The notes under the pieces were generated by a model, which was not told the DNA's origin, made no database searches, and worked only from the letters and a program-made list of their open reading frames with translations. Shown one piece after another: positions 34,686 to 43,740 of a stretch of 64,000 bases of DNA. Position 1 is the stretch's first letter, and every line of letters starts with the position of its first letter. The stretch is taken from the NCBI GenBank assembly GCA_965661085.1, contig CBFIDA010000007.1:10686-74685 (forward strand). Reading direction: 5' to 3'. Made by a program: the position numbers and the translations under genes. The DNA is from CBFIDA01 sp965661085. Its GTDB lineage: Bacteria; Pseudomonadota; Gammaproteobacteria; Comchoanobacterales; Comchoanobacteraceae.

Positions 34686-35099
34686 CTACTGGGGGGGGGC
34701 TTTCGTCTTGTTTTGGTCGGTGTCGCAACCATCGGATTGAATGATTGTATTGTCTTTGTCTAAGGTGATCAAACAGTGATCGGTCCCTTTGACCGCAAAG
34801 ATCTGGTCTTGGTCACTTTGCTTGCATTGTTCTAATTTTTTCCCAACCAAGGCGATATGGACACACATGTTGGGGTTTTTGCTGAGATATTCTGGTTTGA
34901 TTTCAATCTTTACAGGTTCGGGCATGTTGATGTCAACGGTGCCTTCAGCAGCCAACTGACTGCAATCATTGGACTCGACTGTCAGATTGGTCTCGATGCG
35001 GTAGCTGATGCCACAGCTGGGAGATTCATTTCTGATGGTGAGGCCCAACGCATTGAGTGTCAGAAGTAGAAATAGGGCTGCTGTGGTGACAGATTTCAT
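34686..35099 (-). CDS. Secreted protein of unknown function
   Basis: A 137-residue product with an N-terminal signal peptide (MKSVTTAALFLLLTLNALG) and a mature region with six cysteines (for example PSCGISYRIETNLTVESNDC and CVHIALVGKKLEQC), suggesting disulfides in the periplasm or outside. No family recognised. ATG 35099 is chosen for the signal peptide although no good ribosome site precedes it; the open frame extends 57 codons further. It lies upstream of metG in the same direction and divergent from apbC. Confidence 0.6.
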   Translation of the reverse strand: MKSVTTAALFLLLTLNALGLTIRNESPSCGISYRIETNLTVESNDCSQLAAEGTVDINMPEPVKIEIKPEYLSKNPNMCVHIALVGKKLEQCKQSDQDQIFAVKGTDHCLITLDKDNTIIQSDGCDTDQNKTKAPPQ

Positions 35100-35334
35100 G
35101 AACTGGACGTATTTAGACAAAGCATGATTCTGCCCTATTTTTCTGAAAAAGTCTAGTTTTTTCTTGATGCGAAGGCTGTGATTCTTGGTTTTAATGTGGT
35201 CGTGCCCAATATGGCATGCGTCAACCATGGTTTCAGGTGTCTGGGCGACATGCCGCATGTGGCATGTCACTTGAAATTGTCAAAGAACGGTGTTAATTTG
35301 GGATCACGATTTTTGTCAAAAAGTGGTTTTCTTC

Positions 35335-36420
35335 ATGAATTTAGGTCAGATTAAAGACTGGGTTGGTGCGCAAGTTGCACCCCACGGGTATGACACACTC
35401 GATGCCGTACATGCACGTGTTGTCGTGCAGCATGACGATCAGCTGTGTGTTGACATTCACCTCAGTTATCCCTGTGGTGATCAGGGCGCGTGGTGTGAAG
35501 CATTGGCCAAGCAATTGCGTCAAACTTTCGGGTGTGCCATGCCCGTTGAAGTGACAGTGAAACAAGCCATTCGCGCGCGCGCTTTCGGCAGTGCTGCCAA
35601 GCGCCATGCACAAGTACGCAATGTGATTGCTGTGGGTGCTGGCAAAGGTGGCGTAGGCAAATCCACGGTGGCTGTACGGATGACCGAAGCGTTGTCTGCT
35701 CTGGGTGCCTCGGTGGGTCTTTTGGATGCAGATGTTTATGGCCCCAATGTGGCACATTTGTTGGGTCAAAAGTCTCCAGGTGAAAGTGCCCAGACCACAG
35801 ATCTAAAGCCTGCAATGATCCGTGGTATGGCAGTGTTGTCTTTGGGGCAATGGGTCGCACGCTCCGATGCCATTGCATGGCGAGGTCCCATGGTGGGCAA
35901 GGTGCTTGAGCAAATGTATCATGGTGCAGATTGGCCTGATTTGGATTATCTGATTGTGGATTTGCCCCCCGGCACGGGTGATGCCATCATCACCATGGGT
36001 AAAAAGTTGCCGTTGACGGCAGCCATTGTTGTGACCACGCCACAAACTGTGGCCTGTATGGACGCTCAAAAAGCCGTGTCCATGTTCGAAAAAATGCAGG
36101 TGCCAGTTTTGGGTTTTGTCAACAACATGTCGCGGTATCAATGCGAAGTGTGCCATCATGAGCAAAAGATTTTCATGGGGTTGTCTGAGTCAGATTTGGC
36201 CGACATGCTGCAGGTGCCGTGTTTGGTTGACCTGCCATTGCAGCAACAATTGGCTTTGTGCAATGAACAGGGTGCGCCGCTTGATGCCTCGCAGCATGAC
36301 GCAACATTGGTCGATGGTTTTGCGCAATTGGCACGTCAGGTCACTTTGGCATTGTGTTCGATGAAAAAAGATTATAGTCTGAATATGCCCAAAGTTGAAG
36401 TACAGCAATTGGATCGTTAA
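35335..36420 (+). CDS. apbC: Iron-sulfur cluster carrier ApbC/Mrp
   Basis: A 361-residue Mrp/NBP35 P-loop ATPase that carries 4Fe-4S clusters to apoproteins. An N-terminal MIP18-like domain (1-95) precedes the deviant Walker A GAGKGGVGKST near residue 106, DADVYGPNVAHLLG, IVDLPPGTGDA and the cluster-binding pair CEVCHHE. ATG 35335 is chosen by family length; an earlier start 15 codons upstream is less likely. It is divergent from metG, an arrangement known in Gammaproteobacteria, and followed by dcd after 14 bases. Confidence 0.93.
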   Translation: MNLGQIKDWVGAQVAPHGYDTLDAVHARVVVQHDDQLCVDIHLSYPCGDQGAWCEALAKQLRQTFGCAMPVEVTVKQAIRARAFGSAAKRHAQVRNVIAVGAGKGGVGKSTVAVRMTEALSALGASVGLLDADVYGPNVAHLLGQKSPGESAQTTDLKPAMIRGMAVLSLGQWVARSDAIAWRGPMVGKVLEQMYHGADWPDLDYLIVDLPPGTGDAIITMGKKLPLTAAIVVTTPQTVACMDAQKAVSMFEKMQVPVLGFVNNMSRYQCEVCHHEQKIFMGLSESDLADMLQVPCLVDLPLQQQLALCNEQGAPLDASQHDATLVDGFAQLARQVTLALCSMKKDYSLNMPKVEVQQLDR

Positions 36421-36434
36421 ATAAGGAGCATGCC

Positions 36435-37001
36435 ATGGCCATTCTATCAGACCTTGCAATCAAAAAATTGTGTGACGCAAAAAACATGATTGCACCCTTC
36501 CATGATGCGCAGGTCCGTACCCTTGAGGACAGCAAAATCATTTCTTATGGCTTATCAAGTTTTGGGTACGATGTGCGCTGTGCCAATGAGTTCAAAGTTT
36601 TCACCAATCTGAATTCCACCATCGTTGATCCCAAGCAATTTGATGAGCGTAATTTTGTGTCATTTGAAAGTGATGTGTGTGTCATTCCCCCCAACTCATT
36701 TGCTTTGGCCAGGACAGTGGAGCGTTTTTCTATTCCTCGTGATGTCTTGGTGGTGTGTTTGGGTAAATCGACCTATGCGCGGTGCGGCATCATCGTCAAT
36801 GTGACGCCACTGGAGCCAGAATGGGAAGGGTACGTCACCCTAGAGTTCTCAAACACCACCAATTTGCCTGCAAAAATATACGCCAATGAAGGTTGTGCAC
36901 AATTGGTTTTCTTTCAGTCTGACGAAGCTTGTGATGTGTCGTACAAAGATCGTGCTGGCAAATACCAGGGTCAAGTTGGCGTCACATTGCCACAAGTGTG
37001 A
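36435..37001 (+). CDS. dcd: dCTP deaminase
   Basis: Dcd converts dCTP to dUTP for thymidylate synthesis. The 188-residue homotrimer subunit has SYGLSSFGYDVRCANEFKVF, the active-site region GKSTYARCGIIVNVTPLEPEWEGYVTLEFSN with the conserved glutamate, and YKDRAGKYQGQVGVTLP at the end. AGGAG lies 6 bases before ATG 36435. Length is normal. It probably shares an operon with apbC. Confidence 0.95.
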   Translation: MAILSDLAIKKLCDAKNMIAPFHDAQVRTLEDSKIISYGLSSFGYDVRCANEFKVFTNLNSTIVDPKQFDERNFVSFESDVCVIPPNSFALARTVERFSIPRDVLVVCLGKSTYARCGIIVNVTPLEPEWEGYVTLEFSNTTNLPAKIYANEGCAQLVFFQSDEACDVSYKDRAGKYQGQVGVTLPQV

Positions 37002-37053
37002 TGAAAGATTCAGATTGATTTGATCATCTGACAGCGTCAGTGATTGGAATGGA

Positions 37054-37503
37054 TCATGCCTCGGCCAAAGCTTTTTCTTGTGTTTCAGACTGTGTGGTTT
37101 GTTTTAGGCGATCGTATTGTTTCAGATAAAATGCGTTGACGCGGTTTTTCAGTGATTTTCCAGCTTTAAAGTGCGGGCGGAATTTGCCAATTGTTTTAAC
37201 TTTTTCACCTGTTCTTGGGTTGTGGGCTGTGCGAGCACCAAGGAAGCGAATTTCCCAGGTACCAAAGCCACGAATCTCGATGCGTGAGCCTTTGATTAGG
37301 GATTCAGACAAAATGTCGATCAAGGCATGGGTGGCATAATTGGCTTCTTTGGCAGACATTTCAGTGCTGACGGATTCCATCAGAGTGGCCAAATCAGAGC
37401 GTGTGAGGCTGTTTTGAGCACTGTAGTGTCCGCGACTGAGGCCATTTTGAATCATCTCAATTAACTTGGGGTTGACTTCTGCCGTCATCGGTTGTGTGCT
37501 CAT
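37054..37503 (-). CDS. IHF-beta/HU-type DNA-binding protein with terminal extensions
   Basis: A 149-residue histone-like protein. The core (about 34-130) has SLTRSDLATLMES, IEIRGFGTWEIRFLGARTAHNPRTGEKVKTIGKFRPHFKAGKSLKNRVN, matching IHF-beta including the proline-tipped arm (NPRTGE). Family members are about 95 residues, so there is an extra N-terminal arm of about 33 residues (MSTQPMTAEVNPKLIEMIQ...) and about 20 extra polar residues at the end. It would bend DNA and shape the nucleoid; sequence specificity cannot be inferred. AGGA precedes ATG 37503, and a 22-codon leader ORF ends 9 bases before it. Confidence 0.82.
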   Translation of the reverse strand: MSTQPMTAEVNPKLIEMIQNGLSRGHYSAQNSLTRSDLATLMESVSTEMSAKEANYATHALIDILSESLIKGSRIEIRGFGTWEIRFLGARTAHNPRTGEKVKTIGKFRPHFKAGKSLKNRVNAFYLKQYDRLKQTTQSETQEKALAEA

Positions 37504-37512
37504 GATATGATC

Positions 37513-37581
37513 CTATGATTGAGATGCCTTTTGCAGAGACATCGAGTTGGCCAAAAATACAAACCAAAAGGTTGTAAACAT
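37513..37581 (-). CDS. 22-codon leader ORF before the IHF-like gene
   Basis: ATG 37581 has GGAGG exactly 5 bases upstream, and the frame ends in TAG nine bases before the IHF-like start. The peptide (MFTTFWFVFLANSMSLQKA...) is hydrophobic and aromatic at the front. Since it is the first ORF after the promoter at 37592, translation of it may couple to or regulate the gene behind. No known leader matched. Confidence 0.42.
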   Translation of the reverse strand: MFTTFWFVFLANSMSLQKASQS

Positions 37582-37591
37582 TTAAGCCTCC

Positions 37592-37621
37592 ATAATATGA
37601 TTTAAGTTCATGAATTGTCAA
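37592..37621 (-). promoter_or_regulatory. Promoter of the leader ORF and IHF-like gene
   Basis: Minus strand TTGACA (37616-37621), an 18-bp spacer and TATTAT (37592-37597), immediately before the GGAGG of the leader ORF. The transcript would start at or within this ribosome site, so the exact start may lie slightly differently. Confidence 0.55.
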
Positions 37622-37714
37622 GATGTTTCTTGGTTTGTGTTGCCAGATGCGCGATGCGTGAGAGATGCGCCATGGCTGTGTGAGCTTCTATGGTGTGTGG
37701 CGATCGATGTCACC

Positions 37715-38461
37715 TTAACTCGATTGCTGGGTATTTGGAAAATGTTGCGCAATCATTTTTTTTACAAAAGGTACGGAGATCAATTTTTTTTCTTGCAAAG
37801 ATTTTGCATCCAAGATGTTCAACAAATCAAAAAGGGTTTTGCTGTCGCGCGTGACATGGTGCAGCATGTATTGTATGGCATCATCACCCATGGGTATTTG
37901 CCGATATTTTGCACGTATTTTAAAGGCCTCGATCAAATCTTGTTCTTGCAATGTCTGCATTTGATAACACGTACCAGACGCCAAGCGTGAGCGTGTTTCG
38001 ACGCGGCGACAGTCGAGTTGATGAATGTTTTGACTGCTGCTGACAATGATTTTAGAGGTGGTGTTTTCTTCAATGGCATTCAAGCAACAAAAAAAGTGTT
38101 CTTCCCATGCACCCTGATCAGGAATGGCATCGATGTTGTCGAGACACAATAAATCATAGTGCTCGAGCTGTTCTAGCACAGCCGGGTTCAGTTGTTCAAT
38201 GGCATCGAAGGAGACATAAAAAGCACTTTTGCCCATGTTGTTCATATAATGTGCTGCAGCTTGAAGCAGATGGGACTTGCCCGTGCCGTTTTTACCCCAG
38301 ATGAAAAACAATTGATCCTCAACAGTCTGGGTGGGCGCCAAAAAGTTACGCAGGGCGTGGAGTGTGTCACTGTTTTGACCTTCAATGAACGTTTGAAAGA
38401 TGCATTCGGCCCTTAAGTTGAGTGGCAATGTTTTTTGTTGTGTGCTGGCTTTCTGTGTCAT
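37715..38461 (-). CDS. hda: DnaA inactivator Hda (DnaA-related AAA+ protein)
   Basis: Hda, with the sliding clamp, promotes ATP hydrolysis by DnaA to prevent re-initiation. The 248-residue protein has the AAA+ core with Walker A WGKNGTGKSHLLQAA, Walker B LLCLDNIDAI, and sensor II-like C-terminal part with LASGTCYQMQTLQEQDL. Near the N-terminus LPLNLR resembles the clamp-binding peptide QLxLxx (here TLPLNL). The DUF2066 gene precedes it with 7 bases between, as in other Gammaproteobacteria. Confidence 0.9.
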   Translation of the reverse strand: MTQKASTQQKTLPLNLRAECIFQTFIEGQNSDTLHALRNFLAPTQTVEDQLFFIWGKNGTGKSHLLQAAAHYMNNMGKSAFYVSFDAIEQLNPAVLEQLEHYDLLCLDNIDAIPDQGAWEEHFFCCLNAIEENTTSKIIVSSSQNIHQLDCRRVETRSRLASGTCYQMQTLQEQDLIEAFKIRAKYRQIPMGDDAIQYMLHHVTRDSKTLFDLLNILDAKSLQEKKLISVPFVKKMIAQHFPNTQQSS

Positions 38462-38468
38462 GGTGTGC

Positions 38469-39500
38469 CTAATGGGTTGGGCTGAGCCATCTTAAAGGCA
38501 GCGCGTGTTCTGGGGAGTTGGTTTCTGTGTCCAAGCTGAATTTTGGATCTTTGCGAATGCGGGCCTCAAATGCCTCGCTGTCACCCATGCGCAACGCTTC
38601 GAGCAACAAACTGTCATGCTCGATTTTTTTCACTTTGATGTCTGACAAGGCAGCGAAGTGTTGAAGATGTTCGACAATCTCACTCATTTGTTGCAAATTT
38701 TGGACAGGTTGTATCAATAATTGTATCGGCTGTGAGGCGATTTGGGTTGGGTGTTGCATGTCTTTGTTGACGAAATGATCAATGGTGTGGTTGAGGCCTT
38801 TTTGCAACCCTTCCGAGACGGTATCCTGCTGATTGGTCCATTTGAAAGTATCGCCTTCGTCGATGAGCATCCAGGTGCTTTGTTTGTGTTGGTCATCAAT
38901 GACGCCAAGCAGCACGTAGGTGGCATGATAACGTTCAGAAGCTTGTTTGATGTGGTCCAGAGTGGGTGCAAAAGCACCATGGCTGTCAGTCACTTGTTCC
39001 ATATCCTGCAAATCAAGGGTGGGCAGTTGAAGTGCCAGGCCACGGCGATGGCTGATGGTTTTGTATTGTTCAACCAGCTCAGGGAATTGGTGCATGGGTT
39101 GAGCATTGCCATGTTGTTGCACAAAAATCCAGGTTAAAACTTGAGGGCGGTTGGTAGACCAAAAGTGAACCCCCAGTTGATTGAAGATATTTTTCACTGC
39201 CGGAATGTTGAATTTGAATTGCAAACAACGTGAGGCATTGTGTTGGGAAGATACACAGGGTCGGTAATGGTATGTGGCAAGGTATTGAGCAGGTTTGGTG
39301 GTGCGCAAGGCATCAGACTGGGCAATGATGTCTGCACTGCCAGACCAACGTACCAACATGGCCTGCCAGGCTTGTTGCATGGTGTGATCTAGAGAGGTGA
39401 GTTCAGGTAAGATGATGGTGCTTTGATCCTGATGCATGGCCAAAGTCATCACAGACATCAGGCACGCAAACACTGAAGCCAAAACTTTATTGGGCGTCAT
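38469..39500 (-). CDS. DUF2066 family protein
   Basis: A 343-residue protein with a signal peptide-like start (MTPNKVLASVFACLMSVMTLAMH) and no further membrane segments, so probably periplasmic. WQAMLVRWSGSADI and RPQVLTWIFV fit the DUF2066 family, which is usually encoded just before hda in Gammaproteobacteria; the ...LVWLV-type strand is seen as VLTWIFVQQ. Function is not known. ATG 39500 is chosen; ATG 39515 in the same frame is possible. Confidence 0.78.
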   Translation of the reverse strand: MTPNKVLASVFACLMSVMTLAMHQDQSTIILPELTSLDHTMQQAWQAMLVRWSGSADIIAQSDALRTTKPAQYLATYHYRPCVSSQHNASRCLQFKFNIPAVKNIFNQLGVHFWSTNRPQVLTWIFVQQHGNAQPMHQFPELVEQYKTISHRRGLALQLPTLDLQDMEQVTDSHGAFAPTLDHIKQASERYHATYVLLGVIDDQHKQSTWMLIDEGDTFKWTNQQDTVSEGLQKGLNHTIDHFVNKDMQHPTQIASQPIQLLIQPVQNLQQMSEIVEHLQHFAALSDIKVKKIEHDSLLLEALRMGDSEAFEARIRKDPKFSLDTETNSPEHALPLRWLSPTH

Positions 39501-39806
39501 GGGGCGACCATCCAAGATAAAACCATTTTATATTTTATGTCTTTTTTTGGGGATGTTCTAGGTTTTTTGTCTTGGGGGTGATGTAAAAGAATTTTACCTT
39601 ACTTTGCACGACGCGAATAAAGTCTCATAAAAGAATTTAAGGCAAAACAATATTCAAAAAAAAGACTAAATGTAAAATAAATTTGACATTGGGGGTTTTT
39701 TGTTTTACTATGATGAAGTCTCGATCGATTTATTTGATCTTTCAAGGATGAAAAAAGGAGACAAGGAGCATGGTCGTTTTCTGTCCAATATACATCGGTT
39801 TTCTGT
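39501..39806. other. AT-rich upstream region of the 718-residue gene
   Basis: 306 bases with a strong promoter (39683-39711). After it, short open segments exist in all three plus frames between 39748 and 39807, two of them with ATG and nearby AAGGAG sites, which makes the true start of the next gene uncertain. Confidence 0.5.
39683..39711 (+). promoter_or_regulatory. Promoter of the 718-residue membrane protein gene
   Basis: Consensus TTGACA (39683-39688), a 17-bp spacer and TACTAT (39706-39711), preceded by an A/T-rich block that could act as an UP element. Confidence 0.65.
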
Positions 39807-41963
39807 GTGCTTGTTGGTGCTGTGGATGTCCCAGCCTATCAAGATTATGCCTCATGGGTGCCACTGTATGCTCTGGCCTTCATCCTGTTCGTTTCTCAAC
39901 TGTATGCCATCGGAGGGCTCAGTATGATTCAACAGTACACCACACATCAAGTGGCCAAAATTTATGATTTTGGTCTGGAGTCGACCCAAAATCAATTCAA
40001 GTCTCTTGCGAACAACTGCAAAGCACGCATCATCGGCGGCAATGTTCAGATTTCGGCAAGTGAACGTAAGCATTTGTCAAAGCTGATGCTCACGATGCAT
40101 GCGTATGGTTTTCATGCCGAACGATTGTTGTTGTCTCAGCAATTTGATCTCGCATTTGGTGTGGATGGCGCACTTTCTTTTGGGGAAATGGCGCCAGAAG
40201 AACACATCATGCATCTTCAGCCAGGTGCTGTGCAATCTGAGCAAGCGGTGGCATGGCTTCAAAGCTTATTGTCTCATGCGTCGACAAACGCATCTGAAGT
40301 GCATCGGTTGTCTGATTACATCGATCCCATCAAGCCAGGCACACGGTCACAAAGTATTGTGTTGACCTCTGACGTGGCGCGATTGGAGATGCTGAAAGGC
40401 AACTTGATGGTGGGTTTAAAGCGCATGATTGCTGCCCGCACGCACGCCGCATTCACGAAGAATGTGGGTGAAGTTCTGAAAGACAACTTTGATCAACAGC
40501 TGTTTTGCAACCATGCTTACATCATGAAGGCTGCGATACAGGAGTTGGCACCCGTGTCTGGTGTGTCCTCGCATCAGGAATTGGCACTAAAAACAATGCT
40601 GGACACCAGCATTGATGCAATGATGGCATTGGCCAACGATTTGCCTGAGACACACTTTATGTATGGCATCACAATTTTTTCAGATCCAGATCAGTTGCCA
40701 CAAATGTTGGCCAAAGATTGGATGGCATCCAGTCAGCTCATGTCTTTGCCCAAGCCCCACGCCCTAGAGCAATACCCAGGATGGTATACCATGTCAGCTG
40801 AAAACGATCGCATGCTCAAAGTGTATGGAGATGGAAAGCATCAAGCGCTAAGCGTTGGGGGTGATGTACATCGTATCTCTTTTGTGTTTCCACAGTCTGT
40901 TTTTGATCATTTGCACACAAAACTCAATCGAAGCATGCAGCGCATTGACGCAGTCAAGGCCAACCATTGGGTCATGCCCCAAAAGCAAGGTCGTGGTAAA
41001 CCTTTGTCTGAAAAAGCACAACAAGATGCGCAGGAAGCTTATAAATTTTTTCAGCGCTACCAAACCATTTTGCAAACCATGCCTCAACAGATGCGTGCTT
41101 CATCGCATGTTTCATTTGGTCAGGATACCGATCGCACCTTCAAACGATTTGTTAGATTCATGCGTGAAAGACAACGCCAACTCAAATCAGCACAAGCGCA
41201 ACGCTGGATGGTTTCAACAGCAGAAGCAAATTTGATCAAAGACTATGATGTCGCCATTGAGTCTTTTCAATTTTACTTCATTTCCGCAAAACTGGCTGGC
41301 ATCAATGATCCCATGCATCATGTGCATGGTTTTTTAGGCATGGACGCCAAACAATCACAGCATGGTTCATACAGCGACCGACAAGAGGCGATCACAAAAG
41401 CCGCACTGCAACAACCTACCAAAGCTGTTCAGAAGGACCACAAAGCCATACAGGGCTTGGCCAAATCTAAAGAGACCCAACAGCCATCGTCAAAAAAAGC
41501 CAGTGTTGAATCTCAGGGGGCCAAAAAGGTCTCTCAAAAGGATTGGTTTACATGGCAAGAAGGCATGGTCAATCGGCATCAAGCGGCGCTCAGTAAACGA
41601 TTTTGGTCTAGGTTGGATTTTCATGCCATGTTCTTGATCACCACCATGAGTCTTTTGTTGTGTGCCGACTTGATGGTCTTCAATTTGTTGTTTGTGTTGT
41701 GGCCCATTCCTTTGGTCTTTTTCGTCAGCGCCATGAGCCAGCATGTTGGTGAGGCTTATGAGAAGGTTTATGACAGACCAGAGACCGCATTGGGTGTGTT
41801 GCAAAAAATCAGCCCCAAAGTTGTGTCCGCAAAGGTGGTGAATCAAACTATGAAATTCAACAGGTTGGCAGCCCGCATCACAGGGCGTCCAGACGCCACA
41901 CCTGCTGACGAAAACACGCATGCAGATGGTAGAGGGATGGCAACTGCGATTGCGGTTGAATGA
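39807..41963 (+). CDS. Large orphan membrane-anchored protein
   Basis: An unrecognised 718-residue protein. A membrane helix lies near residues 17-40 (WVPLYALAFILFVSQLYAIGGL), a long soluble middle of about 550 residues is rich in glutamine and histidine with helical character, a lysine/serine/glutamine-rich low-complexity stretch sits near 520-575, and two helices near 610-655 (MFLITTMSLLLCADLMV, LLFVLWPIPLVFFVSAM) precede a charged tail. The GTG start at 39807 has no ribosome site. A frame starting ATG 39748 (MKKGDKEHGRFLSNIHRFSVCLLV) could fuse to it by a single frame change near 39805-39815, giving a continuous hydrophobic segment. Function unknown; it could be a secretion or surface component, but nothing in it proves that. 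Confidence 0.6.
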   Translation: MLVGAVDVPAYQDYASWVPLYALAFILFVSQLYAIGGLSMIQQYTTHQVAKIYDFGLESTQNQFKSLANNCKARIIGGNVQISASERKHLSKLMLTMHAYGFHAERLLLSQQFDLAFGVDGALSFGEMAPEEHIMHLQPGAVQSEQAVAWLQSLLSHASTNASEVHRLSDYIDPIKPGTRSQSIVLTSDVARLEMLKGNLMVGLKRMIAARTHAAFTKNVGEVLKDNFDQQLFCNHAYIMKAAIQELAPVSGVSSHQELALKTMLDTSIDAMMALANDLPETHFMYGITIFSDPDQLPQMLAKDWMASSQLMSLPKPHALEQYPGWYTMSAENDRMLKVYGDGKHQALSVGGDVHRISFVFPQSVFDHLHTKLNRSMQRIDAVKANHWVMPQKQGRGKPLSEKAQQDAQEAYKFFQRYQTILQTMPQQMRASSHVSFGQDTDRTFKRFVRFMRERQRQLKSAQAQRWMVSTAEANLIKDYDVAIESFQFYFISAKLAGINDPMHHVHGFLGMDAKQSQHGSYSDRQEAITKAALQQPTKAVQKDHKAIQGLAKSKETQQPSSKKASVESQGAKKVSQKDWFTWQEGMVNRHQAALSKRFWSRLDFHAMFLITTMSLLLCADLMVFNLLFVLWPIPLVFFVSAMSQHVGEAYEKVYDRPETALGVLQKISPKVVSAKVVNQTMKFNRLAARITGRPDATPADENTHADGRGMATAIAVE

Positions 41964-42073
41964 CGTTGCCAAGATTGGTCAATTTTTAAGGGGTTTTTCT
42001 TGTTTGATTTTTCGTATTGTGTTAATTTAATACGGTTTTATTCCGTGGTTTTTGATTTTCGAAAAGGGTTTGC

Positions 42074-43054
42074 ATGTCTGCTGTCGTACCAACCACATTG
42101 GCGGTTTCTGTCGCGCCCATGATGGCGTATACCGACACGTATTTCCGATCTTTGTTGGCCATTGTACATCCCCGTGCATTGCTCTATACGGAGATGATTC
42201 ATGCCGATGCATTGATGCGACCACCGCATTGGCGTGATGTGTTGGTGCGTGAGGCACGTCAAAAACATCTTGTCATCCAGCTGGGGGGCAGCTGTCCTGA
42301 AACGCTTGGTGGTGCTGCCAGACGTATTGCAAGTGTTGGCGGTTTCTCAGCCATCAACTTGAATGTTGGGTGTCCAAGCCCGAGGGTACAAGCGGGTCGC
42401 TTTGGGGCATGCCTGTTCACAGAGCCTCAATTGGTCGCAGACTGCGTGGCGTCGATGCAGGAGGCCAGTCAAATGATGGTCACCGTAAAAACACGTCTGG
42501 GAGTCGACAACATCGATCATTATGACGATTTGACACGCTTCGTTGAAATCGTTGCAAAGCGTGGTTGTCGCACGTTCATCATACACGCGAGAAAAGCATG
42601 GTTGAAAGGCTTGAACCCTGCCCAAAACCGAAGCATTCCGCCTCTGCATTACGATCGTGTTGCACAATTGGTCAAAGATTTTCCTACGCTGCAATTTGTG
42701 GTCAATGGCGGCATACAGTATGACGATGTTTTGTCAGGGCAGCATGATCATTTCTCTGGGGTCATGCTTGGGCGATGTGTCTATGCTGACCCACTTGGTC
42801 TCAGTCGATTGAGAGATGATGCCCCCACTGATATGGCAGCATTTCGTAACATGGTGGCCATGACATACTTGGCACACATGCAGCAATGGGGTTACACGCA
42901 TGTGTCACCACGTTTGGTGATGCCATTGGTTTTGATCAGTAAAGGGTTTGCGGGTGCACGATCTGCGCGTGCGGCATGGGTTGAGTGGGGAAAAACACAT
43001 GCCTCAATTGCCGCAACTCAAAAACGTATTTTAATACCTTGTGTTTTGACCTGA
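42074..43054 (+). CDS. dusA: tRNA-dihydrouridine synthase DusA
   Basis: DusA reduces U20/U20a in the tRNA D-loop using FMN and NADPH. The 326-residue enzyme has APMMAYTDTYFRSLL, LNVGCPSPRVQAGRFGACL with the catalytic cysteine, and the DusA-specific HARKAWLKGLNPAQNRSIPPLHY. ATG 42074 begins the family-typical N-terminus; GAAAAGGG lies upstream. It stands alone after the orphan membrane protein gene. Confidence 0.95.
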   Translation: MSAVVPTTLAVSVAPMMAYTDTYFRSLLAIVHPRALLYTEMIHADALMRPPHWRDVLVREARQKHLVIQLGGSCPETLGGAARRIASVGGFSAINLNVGCPSPRVQAGRFGACLFTEPQLVADCVASMQEASQMMVTVKTRLGVDNIDHYDDLTRFVEIVAKRGCRTFIIHARKAWLKGLNPAQNRSIPPLHYDRVAQLVKDFPTLQFVVNGGIQYDDVLSGQHDHFSGVMLGRCVYADPLGLSRLRDDAPTDMAAFRNMVAMTYLAHMQQWGYTHVSPRLVMPLVLISKGFAGARSARAAWVEWGKTHASIAATQKRILIPCVLT

Positions 43055-43119
43055 TGATGCACATGTTGGCACGGCAGTTTTGACGGGATTCAAGGCATGA
43101 TGTGGCATTTGATGTGGTG

Positions 43120-43740
43120 TCATGCTGTGCTTGGCATGGGTGAGCGCAGTTTGTATGCCAATTGTGCCAGACGTTTTCCCATGGCGACACACAAGCTTTT
43201 TTCATGTGGGCTCAATTGGTGTTGGGTGTTGTTTTGACTCCAATGCGTGGCGCCATAAGGACTGCCACCAGTTTGCGTTTGATGTAAAGCTTGCTCCGTA
43301 TAAGGCAGTCCAGCATAAATCATGCCATGATGGATGCAAGGCAACATCATGGACAACAAGGTGCTTTCTTGTCCACCGTGTAAAGAACCTGTCGAGGTGA
43401 AGACGGTAAAGGGTTTGTTGACCATGGCACCAGAAAACCATGCAGGTCCGGTTTGGTCGAGAAAATATTTCAGGGGTGCTGCCATGTTACCAAAGTGGGT
43501 TGGGCTGCCCATGGCCAACCCATCACAGCGCTCAAAATCTTCTTGGGAGGCGTATGGCGCCCCCTGATCTGGAACGGCGGGACTGGTCTGTGCACTTGTG
43601 GCCGATACTTCTGGTACGCAGCGCAGCACGGCTTCTGCAACACCCGTGCTTTCGATGCCAAGTGCAATGGCATTGGCCATGTTTTTGGTATGGCCGGTGG
43701 TGCTGTAATACAACACCAAAATGTTTAAAGATTCGGTCAT
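43120..43740 (-). CDS. wrbA: NAD(P)H:quinone oxidoreductase, WrbA type
   Basis: A 206-residue flavodoxin-like protein of the WrbA family, which reduces quinones by two electrons with FMN. Landmarks are ILVLYYSTTGHTKNMANAIA (FMN phosphate loop), DGLAMGSPTHFGNMAAPLKYFLDQT and FTSTGSLHGGQESTLLSM. ATG 43740 is chosen from a pair of ATGs after GGGGA; the frame is open 23 codons further. It may serve in oxidative stress. It converges on dusA with 65 bases between. Confidence 0.93.
   Translation of the reverse strand: MTESLNILVLYYSTTGHTKNMANAIALGIESTGVAEAVLRCVPEVSATSAQTSPAVPDQGAPYASQEDFERCDGLAMGSPTHFGNMAAPLKYFLDQTGPAWFSGAMVNKPFTVFTSTGSLHGGQESTLLSMMLPCIHHGMIYAGLPYTEQALHQTQTGGSPYGATHWSQNNTQHQLSPHEKSLCVAMGKRLAQLAYKLRSPMPSTA

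Noticed and set aside
42013..42034. 6-bp hairpin with a short T run after the orphan membrane protein gene
   Set aside because: Stem CGTATT/AATACG is too weak and AT-rich to call a terminator.
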